Origin: Chelativorans sp. J32
GTDB lineage: Bacteria > Pseudomonadota > Alphaproteobacteria > Rhizobiales > Rhizobiaceae
Direction: 5' to 3'
Assembly: GCF_000518985.1 (NCBI RefSeq)
Contig: NZ_JAEQ01000018.1
Span: 9,114-73,113 of the forward strand
DNA: 64,000 nucleotides
In this document: positions 47,543 through 55,703 of the stretch, piece by piece
How positions within the stretch are numbered: the first letter of the stretch is position 1
Layout of the letters: every line of letters starts with the position of its first letter
Position numbers and translations under genes: made by a program
Notes under the pieces: model-generated
Seen by the model: the letters and a program-made list of their open reading frames with translations, nothing else
The model's database searches: none
What the model was told of the DNA's origin: nothing

Positions 47543-47857
47543 CTATTTCGTCAATGGATCGATCCGCTGCGCCTGGAAGGTGTCGGCGAGCCTCACGAGT
47601 TCGACGTTCTCAACAACACCGTTGATATGAAAGGGGTCCTGTTCAGCGAAGGCCCGCGCCCTTTCGTAAGTTTCAGCCTCCAGGATACCGAAGTTTCCGA
47701 TGCCGCTGCCGGTCTCGCGTTCCCAAAGTGCGCTGCCGGTCAGCACCTTCGCCAAGCCGCGCCCACCAGTGGCGACATGCTCGCGGTGCTTTGGCCTGAG
47801 TTCGTCGCGCAATTCGGAAACCCCTTCCCGGTGCCTGCAGATCATGAGGAAATACAC
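47543..47857 (-). CDS. YCII-related small protein
   Basis: Ferredoxin-like fold protein of 104 aa from a GTG at 47857 with GAGGAGG before it; the frame is open upstream but only overlaps the ligB gene. Pattern YFLMICRHREG ... RPKHREHVATGG ... SGIGNFGILEAETYERARAFAEQDPF matches YCII/muconolactone-isomerase-like proteins. In such clusters these small proteins are thought to assist isomerisation or lactone handling, but the role is not proven. Placed between the two ring-cleavage dioxygenase genes. Confidence 0.72.
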   Translation of the reverse strand: MYFLMICRHREGVSELRDELRPKHREHVATGGRGLAKVLTGSALWERETGSGIGNFGILEAETYERARAFAEQDPFHINGVVENVELVRLADTFQAQRIDPLTK

Positions 47858-47870
47858 GAAACCTGCCTCC

Positions 47871-48713
47871 TCAACCCCGGTTTTCCAGCACCACCATTCC
47901 CGCCCCGGTCGTGGAAGCCGGCGCATAATAGTGCTTGTGAACGGTTTCGACGCGCTCATCCATCGCACCGCGCATGACCAGCCACATGATAAGCTCCGCG
48001 CCTTCGCTGCCGAATGTGCGGATGTAATCCTCGCGCATCATCTCACGATATTTCTGCGGATCGTTGCCGATCTCCTCGATCCAGGCCTGGTCGGCATCGC
48101 GATTGATGAAACCGGCCCGCGAGCCCTGCAGTTGATGCGACAGACCACCCGTCCCCATGATGACGAAGCGCTCATCGGTCGGCCAGCTTTCGATCGCCGC
48201 GCGCAGAACCTTGCCGAGCTGCCACATGCGCTGCGGCGTCGGGATCGGATACTGAATGGTGTTCACAAAGACCGGTACCACCTTTACCGGCCATGCTTCC
48301 GGGCGGCCGAAGAAGAGCTCCATCGGCACTTGCATGCCGTGGTCGACGTCGATCTCACGGCAGACAAGCGGGTCGAAGTGGTTCTCGACCAGCGTATCGA
48401 CGAAGTGCCACGAGAAGTCCTCCGCGCCTTCGAAAACGGGAACGTCGCGCGGCCCCCAGCCTTCATCGATGGGCCTGTAGCTCGAAGCACAGCCGACAGC
48501 CAGGGTCGGGACCTTGTCGAGGAAAAACGCATTGCCATGATCGTTGAAGATCACGACGGCGACATCCGGCCGGCGATCGCGCATCCATTGCTGCGCCGGC
48601 ACATACCCGTCGAAAAAGGGCTTCCAATCGGGCGTGTCGCGCAACCCTCGGTCAAGAGCGACGCCGATCGAGGGGACGTGCGAGGTGCCCAAGCCGCCGA
48701 TGATCTTAGCCAT
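47871..48713 (-). CDS. ligB: Class III extradiol dioxygenase, catalytic beta subunit (LigB-like)
   Basis: Catalytic subunit of a protocatechuate 4,5-dioxygenase-type enzyme that opens protocatechuate or gallate between C4 and C5. 280 aa from the ATG at 48713. The LigB iron ligands are at matching positions: H12 (GTSHVPSI), H59 (FNDHGNAF) and E240 (GSEGAELIMW), with catalytic H193 (GGLSHQL). It overlaps the alpha-subunit gene by eight bases. Because no dehydrogenase (LigC) or lactonase (LigI) gene is nearby but galBCD are, gallate or a related trihydroxybenzoate is a plausible main substrate. Confidence 0.88.
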   Translation of the reverse strand: MAKIIGGLGTSHVPSIGVALDRGLRDTPDWKPFFDGYVPAQQWMRDRRPDVAVVIFNDHGNAFFLDKVPTLAVGCASSYRPIDEGWGPRDVPVFEGAEDFSWHFVDTLVENHFDPLVCREIDVDHGMQVPMELFFGRPEAWPVKVVPVFVNTIQYPIPTPQRMWQLGKVLRAAIESWPTDERFVIMGTGGLSHQLQGSRAGFINRDADQAWIEEIGNDPQKYREMMREDYIRTFGSEGAELIMWLVMRGAMDERVETVHKHYYAPASTTGAGMVVLENRG

Positions 48714-49080
48714 TGAGCTTCTTTCCAAGTCTCTCGGTGAGGAATTCAGTGTGATCCATGCCGGCCTGCGCGGCCCCGATCTGCGTTATCGGCACCGGGT
48801 CGACGGCGGAAATCTTGAGAATGAAGAAGAGATTGCCGCCAAGGCGGACCATCTCGCGCCAATCGCGCGATTTGACGGCAGCCTTTTCCTCGGCCGTCAG
48901 TCCATAGGAATCGAGAAATGCCTCCTCATTCGCCTTGAAGGCCTCCCGGTTCCTTTGATCGCTGAGCGCCATCGCCATCTTGTTGATGCGGTAGCCGGCG
49001 ATATTCCGCTTCCGGTCGAGAAGCGGTGTTTCGGGAATGGTGCCCGTACCGTCGGCTGGCGCACTCACTGCGGAATCCAT
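48706..49080 (-). CDS. ligA: Class III extradiol dioxygenase, alpha subunit (LigA-like)
   Basis: Small helical subunit of 124 aa that covers the active site of LigB. Family pattern: YRINKMAMALSDQRNREAFKANEEAFLDSYGLTAEEKAAVKSR is typical in composition (motif near residues 30-75), with GGNLFFILKI after it. The two-gene alpha/beta layout is that of protocatechuate 4,5-dioxygenase; most gallate dioxygenases (DesB/GalA) are single fused chains. It starts 16 bases after the alpha/beta hydrolase gene region in the opposite reading sense of the map, i.e. directly upstream of ligB. Confidence 0.87.
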   Translation of the reverse strand: MDSAVSAPADGTGTIPETPLLDRKRNIAGYRINKMAMALSDQRNREAFKANEEAFLDSYGLTAEEKAAVKSRDWREMVRLGGNLFFILKISAVDPVPITQIGAAQAGMDHTEFLTERLGKKLNG

Positions 49081-49096
49081 CTAATACTCCGTTAAT

Positions 49097-49792
49097 TCAC
49101 GCTCGAATCCAGTTTTCCAGCGCCGCTCCGACAGCCTCCGGCCGCTCGATGGGCGCAAAATGCCCCGCATCCTCGATCACCTCCAATCGGGCGTGAGGCA
49201 GGAGCGACTGCATCTCCTCATGCTGGGCCAGCGGGCTCCAGGCATCCTGTCGCCCGACCAGGAGCAGCGTCGGGCAGCGGATATCCTGTAGGCTCGGTCT
49301 TGCATCTGGCCGATCGAGCAAAGCCCGGATCTGCCGCTCGTGCAATTCCGGTGACATCCGCTCGACCATGGCGCATAACTCGCTCATGAGGACCCGGTCC
49401 GTATGGCGCGCCGAATGAACCATCGGCGGCAGCCACTGGTCGGCCAGCGCTTTCATGCCCTCCCGGTAAGCCAGTTCCACCAGCACCTGGCGACGTGCTT
49501 CCTCCCCTTCCTTGCGGGGGTGGATGCCCGTATCGCAGAGCGCGAGCCTTTCGATGCGATCGGGAGCGAGCCGCACCATTTCGAGCGCGACACGTGCGCC
49601 CATGGAATGGCCCGCCAAATAAAGAGGCCCCGGATGCGCCGACAGCGTATCCTCGGCCATGCGCGTGATGTGGTCCTGTGTCGAAAGATCGGCCACCGCG
49701 ACCGGCAGCACGGTGGAAATGCTTTCGACGGCGCGGCGCCAGACGATACCGTCCGACAAGAGCCCGGGGATCAGGACCAGGGTAGGTTTCAT
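49097..49792 (-). CDS. Alpha/beta hydrolase
   Basis: Serine hydrolase of 231 aa with a complete catalytic triad: nucleophile S63 in GHSMG, acid in VGRQDAW near residue 184, and histidine in EDAGHFAPIERP near residue 212. No signal peptide, so cytoplasmic. It lies between the TRAP transporter and ligA genes in the same transcript, so it probably cleaves an aromatic ester, a lactone or a ring-cleavage intermediate; the exact substrate is unknown. Confidence 0.8.
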   Translation of the reverse strand: MKPTLVLIPGLLSDGIVWRRAVESISTVLPVAVADLSTQDHITRMAEDTLSAHPGPLYLAGHSMGARVALEMVRLAPDRIERLALCDTGIHPRKEGEEARRQVLVELAYREGMKALADQWLPPMVHSARHTDRVLMSELCAMVERMSPELHERQIRALLDRPDARPSLQDIRCPTLLLVGRQDAWSPLAQHEEMQSLLPHARLEVIEDAGHFAPIERPEAVGAALENWIRA

Positions 49793-49806
49793 GCCATTTT
49801 CTCTTC

Positions 49807-51111
49807 TTATCCGATCATCGTGCTGGGCAGATAAAGCGCGATCTGGGGGAACAGCACGAGGATGATGACCGCCAGCAGCATCACCAGCCAGAAGGGCGCC
49901 ACACCGACGAAGATGTCACGCAACGGAACGTGCGGCGCGACCGATTTGACGATGAAGACATTGACACCGACGGGCGGACTGATGAGCCCCATTTCCAACG
50001 TGATCACGACGAGCACGCCGAACCAGATCGGATCGAAACCCAACGCCATCACGGCCGGGAAGAAGATGGGCATGGTCAGTACCAGCATGGCGAAGCCCTC
50101 CAGGAACAGGCCAAGCACCATGTAGCAGGCGAGGATCAGCGCCAGGACCACGGTCGGCCCGACATCGAGGCCGGTCAGGAAGCCGGCGATTTCGTGAGGG
50201 ATGCGGCTGAGCGCGAGGAAGGGGTTCAACAGATGGGCCGATATCAGGATCAGCATCACCGTCGCGGTCGTGACGATCGAATCCCGAAGCGCCCTATAGA
50301 GCCCGTCGAATTTTAGCTGTCGCGTCACTGCGCCGGAGAGGATGACCAGGCCTGCGCCGACGGCCGCAGCTTCCACAGGCGAGAAGAAGCCCAGATAGAT
50401 GCCCCCGATCGTAAGCAGGACGATGACCAGGATCGGGACAGCGCCAAGAAGGGCTGCCGATTTCTCCCTCCAGCTGGTTCGCGGGCCCGGCGGACCATAA
50501 TCGGGCCACAGATAGGAGAGCGCCGTGATCAGGATGATGAACATGATCAGGAGCATGATTCCTGGAAGGACTCCGGCAAGGAACAGGCGCCCGATCGACT
50601 GCTGAGTCAGGATCGCATAAACCACGAAGCCGGTGGATGGCGGGATGAGGATACCCAGCGTGCCACCTGCCGCGACCGCCCCGGTGGATAGCTTCGGGCT
50701 GTAATTGAATCGGTCCATCTCCGCGAGCGAGACCCGTCCCATGGTGAGAGCGGAGGCGACCGAGGAGCCGCAGAGCGCCGCAAAACCGCCGCAGCCGATG
50801 ATGGTGGCAGACGCCAGACCGCCCTTGACCGAGCCGATGAGCGCATAGGCTGCATCGTAGAGCCTGCGGCTCATGCCGCTTTCTGTGGCGACATTGCCCA
50901 TCAAGATGAACAACGGAACAACGATAAGCTCCGCGCTGGAAGCAAGCGTGAATGTTTCGCTTGCCAGAAGGTTCAAGGCGTTGCTGGGACTGGCAAGAAC
51001 GGAGACGCCCACGAGCCCGACCGTAAACATGGCAAAGGCCACCGGAACGCGCAGGGCAAACAGCACAAAAAGTGCGACGAGGCCGAGAAGGCCGATCACT
51101 GTCGCGCTCAC
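49807..51111 (-). CDS. dctM: TRAP transporter large permease (DctM)
   Basis: Inner-membrane subunit of a sodium-coupled TRAP importer for organic acids; 434 aa with about twelve hydrophobic segments. Family blocks: RVPVAFAMFTVGLVGV early, IPLFI-like VVPLFILMGNVATESGMSRRLYD, GGTLGILIPPSTGFVVYAI and the C-terminal GLISPPVGVNVFIV. GTG start overlaps the dctQ stop (GTGA). The importer probably brings in an aromatic acid. Confidence 0.93.
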   Translation of the reverse strand: MSATVIGLLGLVALFVLFALRVPVAFAMFTVGLVGVSVLASPSNALNLLASETFTLASSAELIVVPLFILMGNVATESGMSRRLYDAAYALIGSVKGGLASATIIGCGGFAALCGSSVASALTMGRVSLAEMDRFNYSPKLSTGAVAAGGTLGILIPPSTGFVVYAILTQQSIGRLFLAGVLPGIMLLIMFIILITALSYLWPDYGPPGPRTSWREKSAALLGAVPILVIVLLTIGGIYLGFFSPVEAAAVGAGLVILSGAVTRQLKFDGLYRALRDSIVTTATVMLILISAHLLNPFLALSRIPHEIAGFLTGLDVGPTVVLALILACYMVLGLFLEGFAMLVLTMPIFFPAVMALGFDPIWFGVLVVITLEMGLISPPVGVNVFIVKSVAPHVPLRDIFVGVAPFWLVMLLAVIILVLFPQIALYLPSTMIG

Positions 51112-51617
51112 GGCATCGCCTCCTTATGCTCCGCGCGGCGATCTTCTCGGAGAATGAGTTCGAGGCCGCGCAAAAACATGCCGAGCGCGGTGAGAATGGA
51201 GAACCCGGCCAGGGCCCACTGGAACCACGCTTTGGGAAGCTGGATGATGTTCGTCGCCAGATTGAGCATCAGCGAGAGCTGGGCGGATTGGATAACCTTC
51301 CAGGCGACCGCACCAAACAGCACGACTCCGAGAAAGGCGACGCAGATATCGATCACCCGGTTCATCCTCGGTGGAAACGCATTCTCGAAGATGTCGATCG
51401 CGATATGCCCCCCATGACGACCGCAGTAGGCCATGCCGCCAAAGACGATGATCACCATGCCCATCTGGCCGATGTCCTGGGCGCCGCGAAGAGGTGCTCC
51501 GAAGTAGCGCCCGATCACATCGATCAGGATCACGATCGTGACGAGTGCGAGCGCCACGCTTCCCAGGATGTTGGACAGGCCGATGAGCCTGTCCACAACG
51601 CTGCGCAAAGATCTCAT
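51108..51617 (-). CDS. dctQ: TRAP transporter small permease (DctQ)
   Basis: Small four-segment membrane protein of 169 aa that pairs with DctM. The pattern VIGRYFGAPLRGAQDIGQMGMVIIVFGGMAYCGRHGGHIAID is typical of DctQ proteins in composition (motif near residues 37-78). Sits between dctP, 22 bases upstream, and dctM, which it overlaps. Confidence 0.9.
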   Translation of the reverse strand: MRSLRSVVDRLIGLSNILGSVALALVTIVILIDVIGRYFGAPLRGAQDIGQMGMVIIVFGGMAYCGRHGGHIAIDIFENAFPPRMNRVIDICVAFLGVVLFGAVAWKVIQSAQLSLMLNLATNIIQLPKAWFQWALAGFSILTALGMFLRGLELILREDRRAEHKEAMP

Positions 51618-51639
51618 GGCGCTCGCCCCACGCTCCCGA

Positions 51640-52638
51640 TCAGTTCTTTTTCAGCATCGCGTCCAGGACGTCCTGCGCCCCCATATCTGCGATCAGTTTG
51701 GTGCGCAGATCGTCCGCGATCTTCGTGAAGGGAGCGATCTCCTCGGCAGTCAGGTCGATAACCGTGTTGCTCGGATCCGCGCGCACCTCCTGCAGCGTGC
51801 GTTCGGCGGCGGCATTCCAGCCTTCCTCGCCCTTCTGGGAGAGGGTGCGGCCGGTATGCTTGTCGAGAATCGCCTTGTGCTCGGGGCTCAGACCGTCATA
51901 ACGGGCCTGGTTCATAACCAGATAGAACATGATGTTCCCGAGCGGAGCGCCGAGCGTGTAGGAATTCGCCACCTCGTCGAGCTTGAAGTCGTTGATCGCG
52001 CTGGAGCCGGTGACGATACCGTCGATGAGCCCCGTCTGCAGGGCGTTATACATTTCACCGGCCGGCATCTGCACCGGCGTGGCGCCAAAAGCCTCGACGA
52101 GCGCGCCCGATACGGAGCCCGAGACGCGGATACGCAGGCCCTTGAGGTCACCGGGTGAACGGATCTCGTGATCCTTCATGATGAAGACGTTCGGCTCCGA
52201 TATCCAAAGCGCCAGCGGATGCGTGCCGGGGAACTCGCTCTTGAGATGGTCGTCGAAGGCGTTCCAGAGCATATCGTAGCCGGTCATCCCCTCCGGCACG
52301 GCGCCCGGCATCTCGACGATCATCGATTTGGGAAATTGCGACGAGGTGTAGCCGGACAGTCCCCAAGTGATGTCGGCGACGCCCTGGACAGCGCGCACAT
52401 ATTGCTCCATCGGCCCGGCGCCCAATTCCCCGCCGGGATAGACACGAATCGTAAGATCGCCGTTGCTATCCGCCTTCACGCCTTCGACCAGCGGCTCCAC
52501 CACCGACGCGGTCACGACGTGAGCCGGCGCCACGAAATGCGCCAGCGACAGTTCCTCTGCCTGCGTCAGCGCCGGAACGGCGACCATGCTCGACGCGAGC
52601 ATCAAGGAAGCGATGGATCCTCTCAACCAAGCTTTCAT
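51640..52638 (-). CDS. dctP: TRAP transporter substrate-binding protein (DctP)
   Basis: Periplasmic binding protein of 332 aa. Signal peptide MKAWLRGSIASLMLASSM, cut after PALTQA near residue 27. DctP-family patterns: ADITWGLSGYTSSQFP, LRIRVSGSVSGALVEAFGATPVQMPAGEMYNALQTG in the carboxylate-binding area with the conserved arginine, and GIVTGSSAI. The start at 52638 has GGGAGGAAAA before it. The ligand is probably an aromatic carboxylate given the surrounding genes. Confidence 0.92.
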   Translation of the reverse strand: MKAWLRGSIASLMLASSMVAVPALTQAEELSLAHFVAPAHVVTASVVEPLVEGVKADSNGDLTIRVYPGGELGAGPMEQYVRAVQGVADITWGLSGYTSSQFPKSMIVEMPGAVPEGMTGYDMLWNAFDDHLKSEFPGTHPLALWISEPNVFIMKDHEIRSPGDLKGLRIRVSGSVSGALVEAFGATPVQMPAGEMYNALQTGLIDGIVTGSSAINDFKLDEVANSYTLGAPLGNIMFYLVMNQARYDGLSPEHKAILDKHTGRTLSQKGEEGWNAAAERTLQEVRADPSNTVIDLTAEEIAPFTKIADDLRTKLIADMGAQDVLDAMLKKN

Positions 52639-52696
52639 GATTTTTCCTCCCTGCAAAAGCGCTCCGGCGCAGCGCTGCCAAGCCGGACATACCCCT

Positions 52697-52725
52697 AAAC
52701 ACCGTTAGACAGAGCGGCTTGTCAA
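52697..52725 (-). promoter_or_regulatory. Candidate promoter before dctP
   Basis: Perfect -35 TTGACA on the minus strand at 52725-52720, with only a weak -10 (GTGTTT) at 52702-52697. A 10-bp palindrome ATAAGCTTAT at 52751-52760 lies about 25 bases upstream, the usual place for an activator such as a LysR protein. Suggests the transporter and ring-cleavage genes can be transcribed apart from the demethylase genes. Confidence 0.4.
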
Positions 52726-52814
52726 AACCAATTCAAAGTCCGTCTCCGCCATAAGCTTATGCTATAATAGCTTCCCAGGTTCACCGCCCAAGCTTCTGAT
52801 TGTGATAAATATTC

Positions 52815-53723
52815 TCAGCCTTTTCTTGTCTGTCCGGCGTCAGACTTCTGCTGAAGAGCATCCGAGGCCCGCCTTGCCACCTCCGCCGGATCAGTGACCT
52901 TGCCGAGTTTCAAGCCAAGGCCGCCGACGCTTGCCTGCAATTCGGCGATCGCCGCGGCCAGCGCGCGCCCTTCAGGAAAACCGAGCTCGCTCATCGCAAC
53001 GGCGGATTCCCGCATTTCGGCAGCCCGGCGGGTGCCGTGCGTCGCGACGCGCTCGAACTGGTAAGAAAGGAACCGGTCCCATTCGAATTGCGGGAAGCTC
53101 TCGGCAAGGGAGGCCTTCACCCGTTCCAGGCAGCCTGCCCTGTGGGCCGCCATCAGCATCTGCACGCTGATCGCTTCGAGTCCTTTCACGAAGAGGCTGC
53201 GCACCATCTTGATGGTTGCCGCCATGCCGGGCTCACGCCCCACCATCTCGAAGTCGAAGCCAAGTTCCTCGAGCTGCCCGATAAGAGCCGTATCGATCGA
53301 ACCGGCCACCAACACCGGTGAGCGATGGCCTCGCGGGTGCACTGGCGACATCACGGCCATATCCACGTAGCGGGCGCCCGATGGCGCCAGAAGCGCAGCG
53401 GTCTGTTGCTTCACGCCAGCAGAGACGGAATTGATGTCGAAATAGACCTGGCCGGACCGGAGTGCGGTGGCCACGAACCGGCCGGCATCGAGGCTCGATG
53501 CAGCCGTGACCGCGGCAATAACCCAATCTGCTCCCGCCACCGCTTCATTCGGCGTTTTGGCAAGCCTGACGTCCGTCTCTTCCGCGGCTTTCCTGATCGG
53601 AGCGCCGTCGCCGGTGTCCAGAAGGATATCATAGGCGGAAAAGAGGAGTCCTGGCCGCGCCTCCTTGAGGCTGTTCGCAAAAGCACGTGCGGCCTCGCCA
53701 AAACCTATGAACGAAACATGCAT
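52815..53723 (-). CDS. NAD(P)-dependent dehydrogenase (6PGDH-like with DUF1932 domain)
   Basis: Beta-hydroxyacid-dehydrogenase-type protein of 302 aa. The Rossmann start MHVSFIGFGEAARAFANSL gives the nucleotide site (GxGxxA), and YVDMAVMSPVHPRGHRSPVLVAG is the substrate-side block; residues about 190-260 match the DUF1932 C-terminal helical domain. Reaction unknown. Placed between purU and dctP in the aromatic cluster, so it could reduce or oxidise a hydroxy-acid, aldehyde or semialdehyde intermediate; it is not of the LigC fold. Confidence 0.75.
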   Translation of the reverse strand: MHVSFIGFGEAARAFANSLKEARPGLLFSAYDILLDTGDGAPIRKAAEETDVRLAKTPNEAVAGADWVIAAVTAASSLDAGRFVATALRSGQVYFDINSVSAGVKQQTAALLAPSGARYVDMAVMSPVHPRGHRSPVLVAGSIDTALIGQLEELGFDFEMVGREPGMAATIKMVRSLFVKGLEAISVQMLMAAHRAGCLERVKASLAESFPQFEWDRFLSYQFERVATHGTRRAAEMRESAVAMSELGFPEGRALAAAIAELQASVGGLGLKLGKVTDPAEVARRASDALQQKSDAGQTRKG

Positions 53724-53813
53724 CCGCTACCCCCTACTGCTTCGAACACCAGCGTCTCGGCCGCGCGGGCCAGAATTTGGATAATGTCAGGGATGGCGCT
53801 GCGGGCCCGCACG

Positions 53814-54665
53814 CTATTCCGGAAACACGATCGTCTTGCTGCCGTTGAGCAGCACCCGATCGTCCAGATGATAGCGCACGGCACGCGCGAGCACGCGGCG
53901 CTCGATATCCCTGCCCTTGCGGATCAGCCCCTCAGGCGTATCGAGATGGCTTATCCGCTCCACATCCTGCTCGATGATCGGACCTTCGTCGAGATCGCCG
54001 GTCACGTAGTGCGCAGTTGCACCGATAAGCTTCACGCCGCGCTCGAATGCCTGATGGTAAGGCTTCGCGCCTTTGAACCCCGGCAGGAAGGAGTGATGGA
54101 TGTTGATGCAGCGGCCGTAAAGATCGGAGGCGAGTTCGTCCGACAGGACCTGCATGTAGCGCGCCAGGACCACGAGATCCGCCGTCGTCTCCTCGATCAC
54201 GCCCCTGAGCTCCTGCTCCTGTTTGGGCTTCGTCTCCTTGGTGATCGGCAAGTGCCAGAAGGGCAGATCGCCCATCATGATGTTACTGTAGATATCGCGC
54301 GGATAGTTGGAGACGATGCCCGCGATCTCCATCGGGAGCTCGCCCGACCGCCATCGGTAGAGGAGATCGACAAGACAATGATCGAAACGGGAGACGAGCA
54401 GAAGCACCCTGCGGCGCTCGGCCTGGTCACGTAGGGCCCATTTCATGCCGAACCGCTCAGTCACCGGCGCAACGGCTCCCCGCACGGCCTCGCCCTGTAG
54501 GTTTGGTCCCCTGAAGACAATGCGGATGAAGAACTGGCCGGTGACCGTGTCTCCGAACTGCTGCAGGTCCTGGATATCGCAGCCCAGGTGAAAGATCGTG
54601 GTGGAAAGAGCCGAAACGATACCTGGCCGGTCGGCGCAATAAGCCGTGAAGACAAAGGACTGCAT
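53814..54665 (-). CDS. purU: Formyltetrahydrofolate deformylase
   Basis: Hydrolyses 10-formyl-tetrahydrofolate to formate and free tetrahydrofolate. 283 aa: N-terminal ACT domain ([20 protein letters not shown]) and a formyltransferase-type catalytic domain with [18 protein letters not shown] and [20 protein letters not shown], which holds the catalytic Asn/His. Start at 54665; a longer frame overlaps metF and is discounted. Six bases after metF in the same direction. In this cluster it would release the methyl-derived carbon as formate and regenerate THF for the demethylase. Confidence 0.92.
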   Translation of the reverse strand: MQSFVFTAYCADRPGIVSALSTTIFHLGCDIQDLQQFGDTVTGQFFIRIVFRGPNLQGEAVRGAVAPVTERFGMKWALRDQAERRRVLLLVSRFDHCLVDLLYRWRSGELPMEIAGIVSNYPRDIYSNIMMGDLPFWHLPITKETKPKQEQELRGVIEETTADLVVLARYMQVLSDELASDLYGRCINIHHSFLPGFKGAKPYHQAFERGVKLIGATAHYVTGDLDEGPIIEQDVERISHLDTPEGLIRKGRDIERRVLARAVRYHLDDRVLLNGSKTIVFPE

Positions 54666-54670
54666 CTTCC

Positions 54671-55576
54671 CTACCTTACCGCTTCGAGGCCAGCGAAATG
54701 GGCAACCCACTCGGCCGTGTTCTTCACTCCACCGAAAGGATAGAAATGAAGCGCGACATCGCCATGGATGCGCGGATTTAGGCCGCTTGCAAATTCCTCT
54801 ATGATGCGGTCCGGCCCGGCGGTCGTAAGAAGCTTGGTAATGGACACGCCATACTTCGCCATGACCTTCGCCGAAGCCCCGACGCCGCAACGGGCCGCGA
54901 AGCGAAGCAGCGTCTTGACGCTTGCCGGGCCGGCGACCCCGACGCGCACTTTGGCTTCGATCCCTTCCTCGCGCACACGCTCCAGCCATGTGAGCACCGG
55001 CCCCGCGTCGAAGCCGAACTGGGTGGTGATCTCGCATTCGTGCCCAAGGACCTTGAGGGCGGCATGCTTGTCCTTCAGGGCGCGCCAGAGCTTCTCCTCG
55101 GAAATCTGCGGATGTCCCTCGGGATAACCGGAGATGCCGACGCGACCGATACCGTGCTTTGCCAGCAGGCCGGACTGGATGACCGCAAGTGCATCCTCGA
55201 AAGGGCCTTCAGGCTGGGCGGGATCTCCCGCCACCACGAAGGCGCTCTCCACCCCGTGCTGGGCGAGCCGCGAGAGGAATGTTTCAAGCTCCGCCGTGGA
55301 TTTCAATCGTCGTGCAGAAATATGAGAAACGGGACTGAACCCCAGGCGCTTGGCAGCACCGGCGGCAGCCACACGCGCATCGACATCCTCACCCGGCAAA
55401 AACGTGACGGAGATCGACGTTCCTGCGGGCACGAGCTGTGCTGCTTCGCTCAGGCTGTTCACGTCCTTTGCGGTGATCTCGATCGAGTGGCCGCGCAGAA
55501 GTTTGCGCATCCTTTCGCCCAGACCATGTCCCGAGTCTTCGCCGATATTTCTGCTATCCTGCGTGACCAGCGCCAT
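54671..55576 (-). CDS. metF: 5,10-methylenetetrahydrofolate reductase
   Basis: FAD enzyme linking 5-methyl- and 5,10-methylene-THF. 301 aa from the ATG at 55576, which has GGAGGAA before it; the longer frame is discounted. Blocks: [54 protein letters not shown] and [19 protein letters not shown]. In methionine synthesis it forms methyl-THF; here, next to a THF-dependent O-demethylase and purU, it more likely runs in reverse to oxidise methyl-THF. Confidence 0.9.
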   Translation of the reverse strand: MALVTQDSRNIGEDSGHGLGERMRKLLRGHSIEITAKDVNSLSEAAQLVPAGTSISVTFLPGEDVDARVAAAGAAKRLGFSPVSHISARRLKSTAELETFLSRLAQHGVESAFVVAGDPAQPEGPFEDALAVIQSGLLAKHGIGRVGISGYPEGHPQISEEKLWRALKDKHAALKVLGHECEITTQFGFDAGPVLTWLERVREEGIEAKVRVGVAGPASVKTLLRFAARCGVGASAKVMAKYGVSITKLLTTAGPDRIIEEFASGLNPRIHGDVALHFYPFGGVKNTAEWVAHFAGLEAVR

Positions 55577-55645
55577 CGCACATTCCTCCAATTGCCCAAT
55601 GCCTGCCATCGCCGCACCGCGGGAGGGTAGACGGCAGCACCCTCT

Positions 55646-55677
55646 CTTGCGGCCCACGCTTCTCCGCGGGCCGCAAG
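55646..55677 (-). other. Intercistronic hairpin between the demethylase and metF
   Basis: Perfect 10-bp inverted repeat CTTGCGGCCC / GGGCCGCAAG with a 12-base loop in the 127-base gap between the O-demethylase and metF genes. No T run follows on the minus strand. It may set the ratio of demethylase to folate enzymes by partial termination or by protecting the upstream mRNA. Confidence 0.55.
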
Positions 55678-55703
55678 CCCTTGTTCAATGATTGCCCTTG
55701 CGT

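Noticed and set aside
52763-52768. Perfect TATAAT on the plus strand
   Set aside because: No -35 partner and no plus-strand gene downstream; all nearby genes read on the minus strand.
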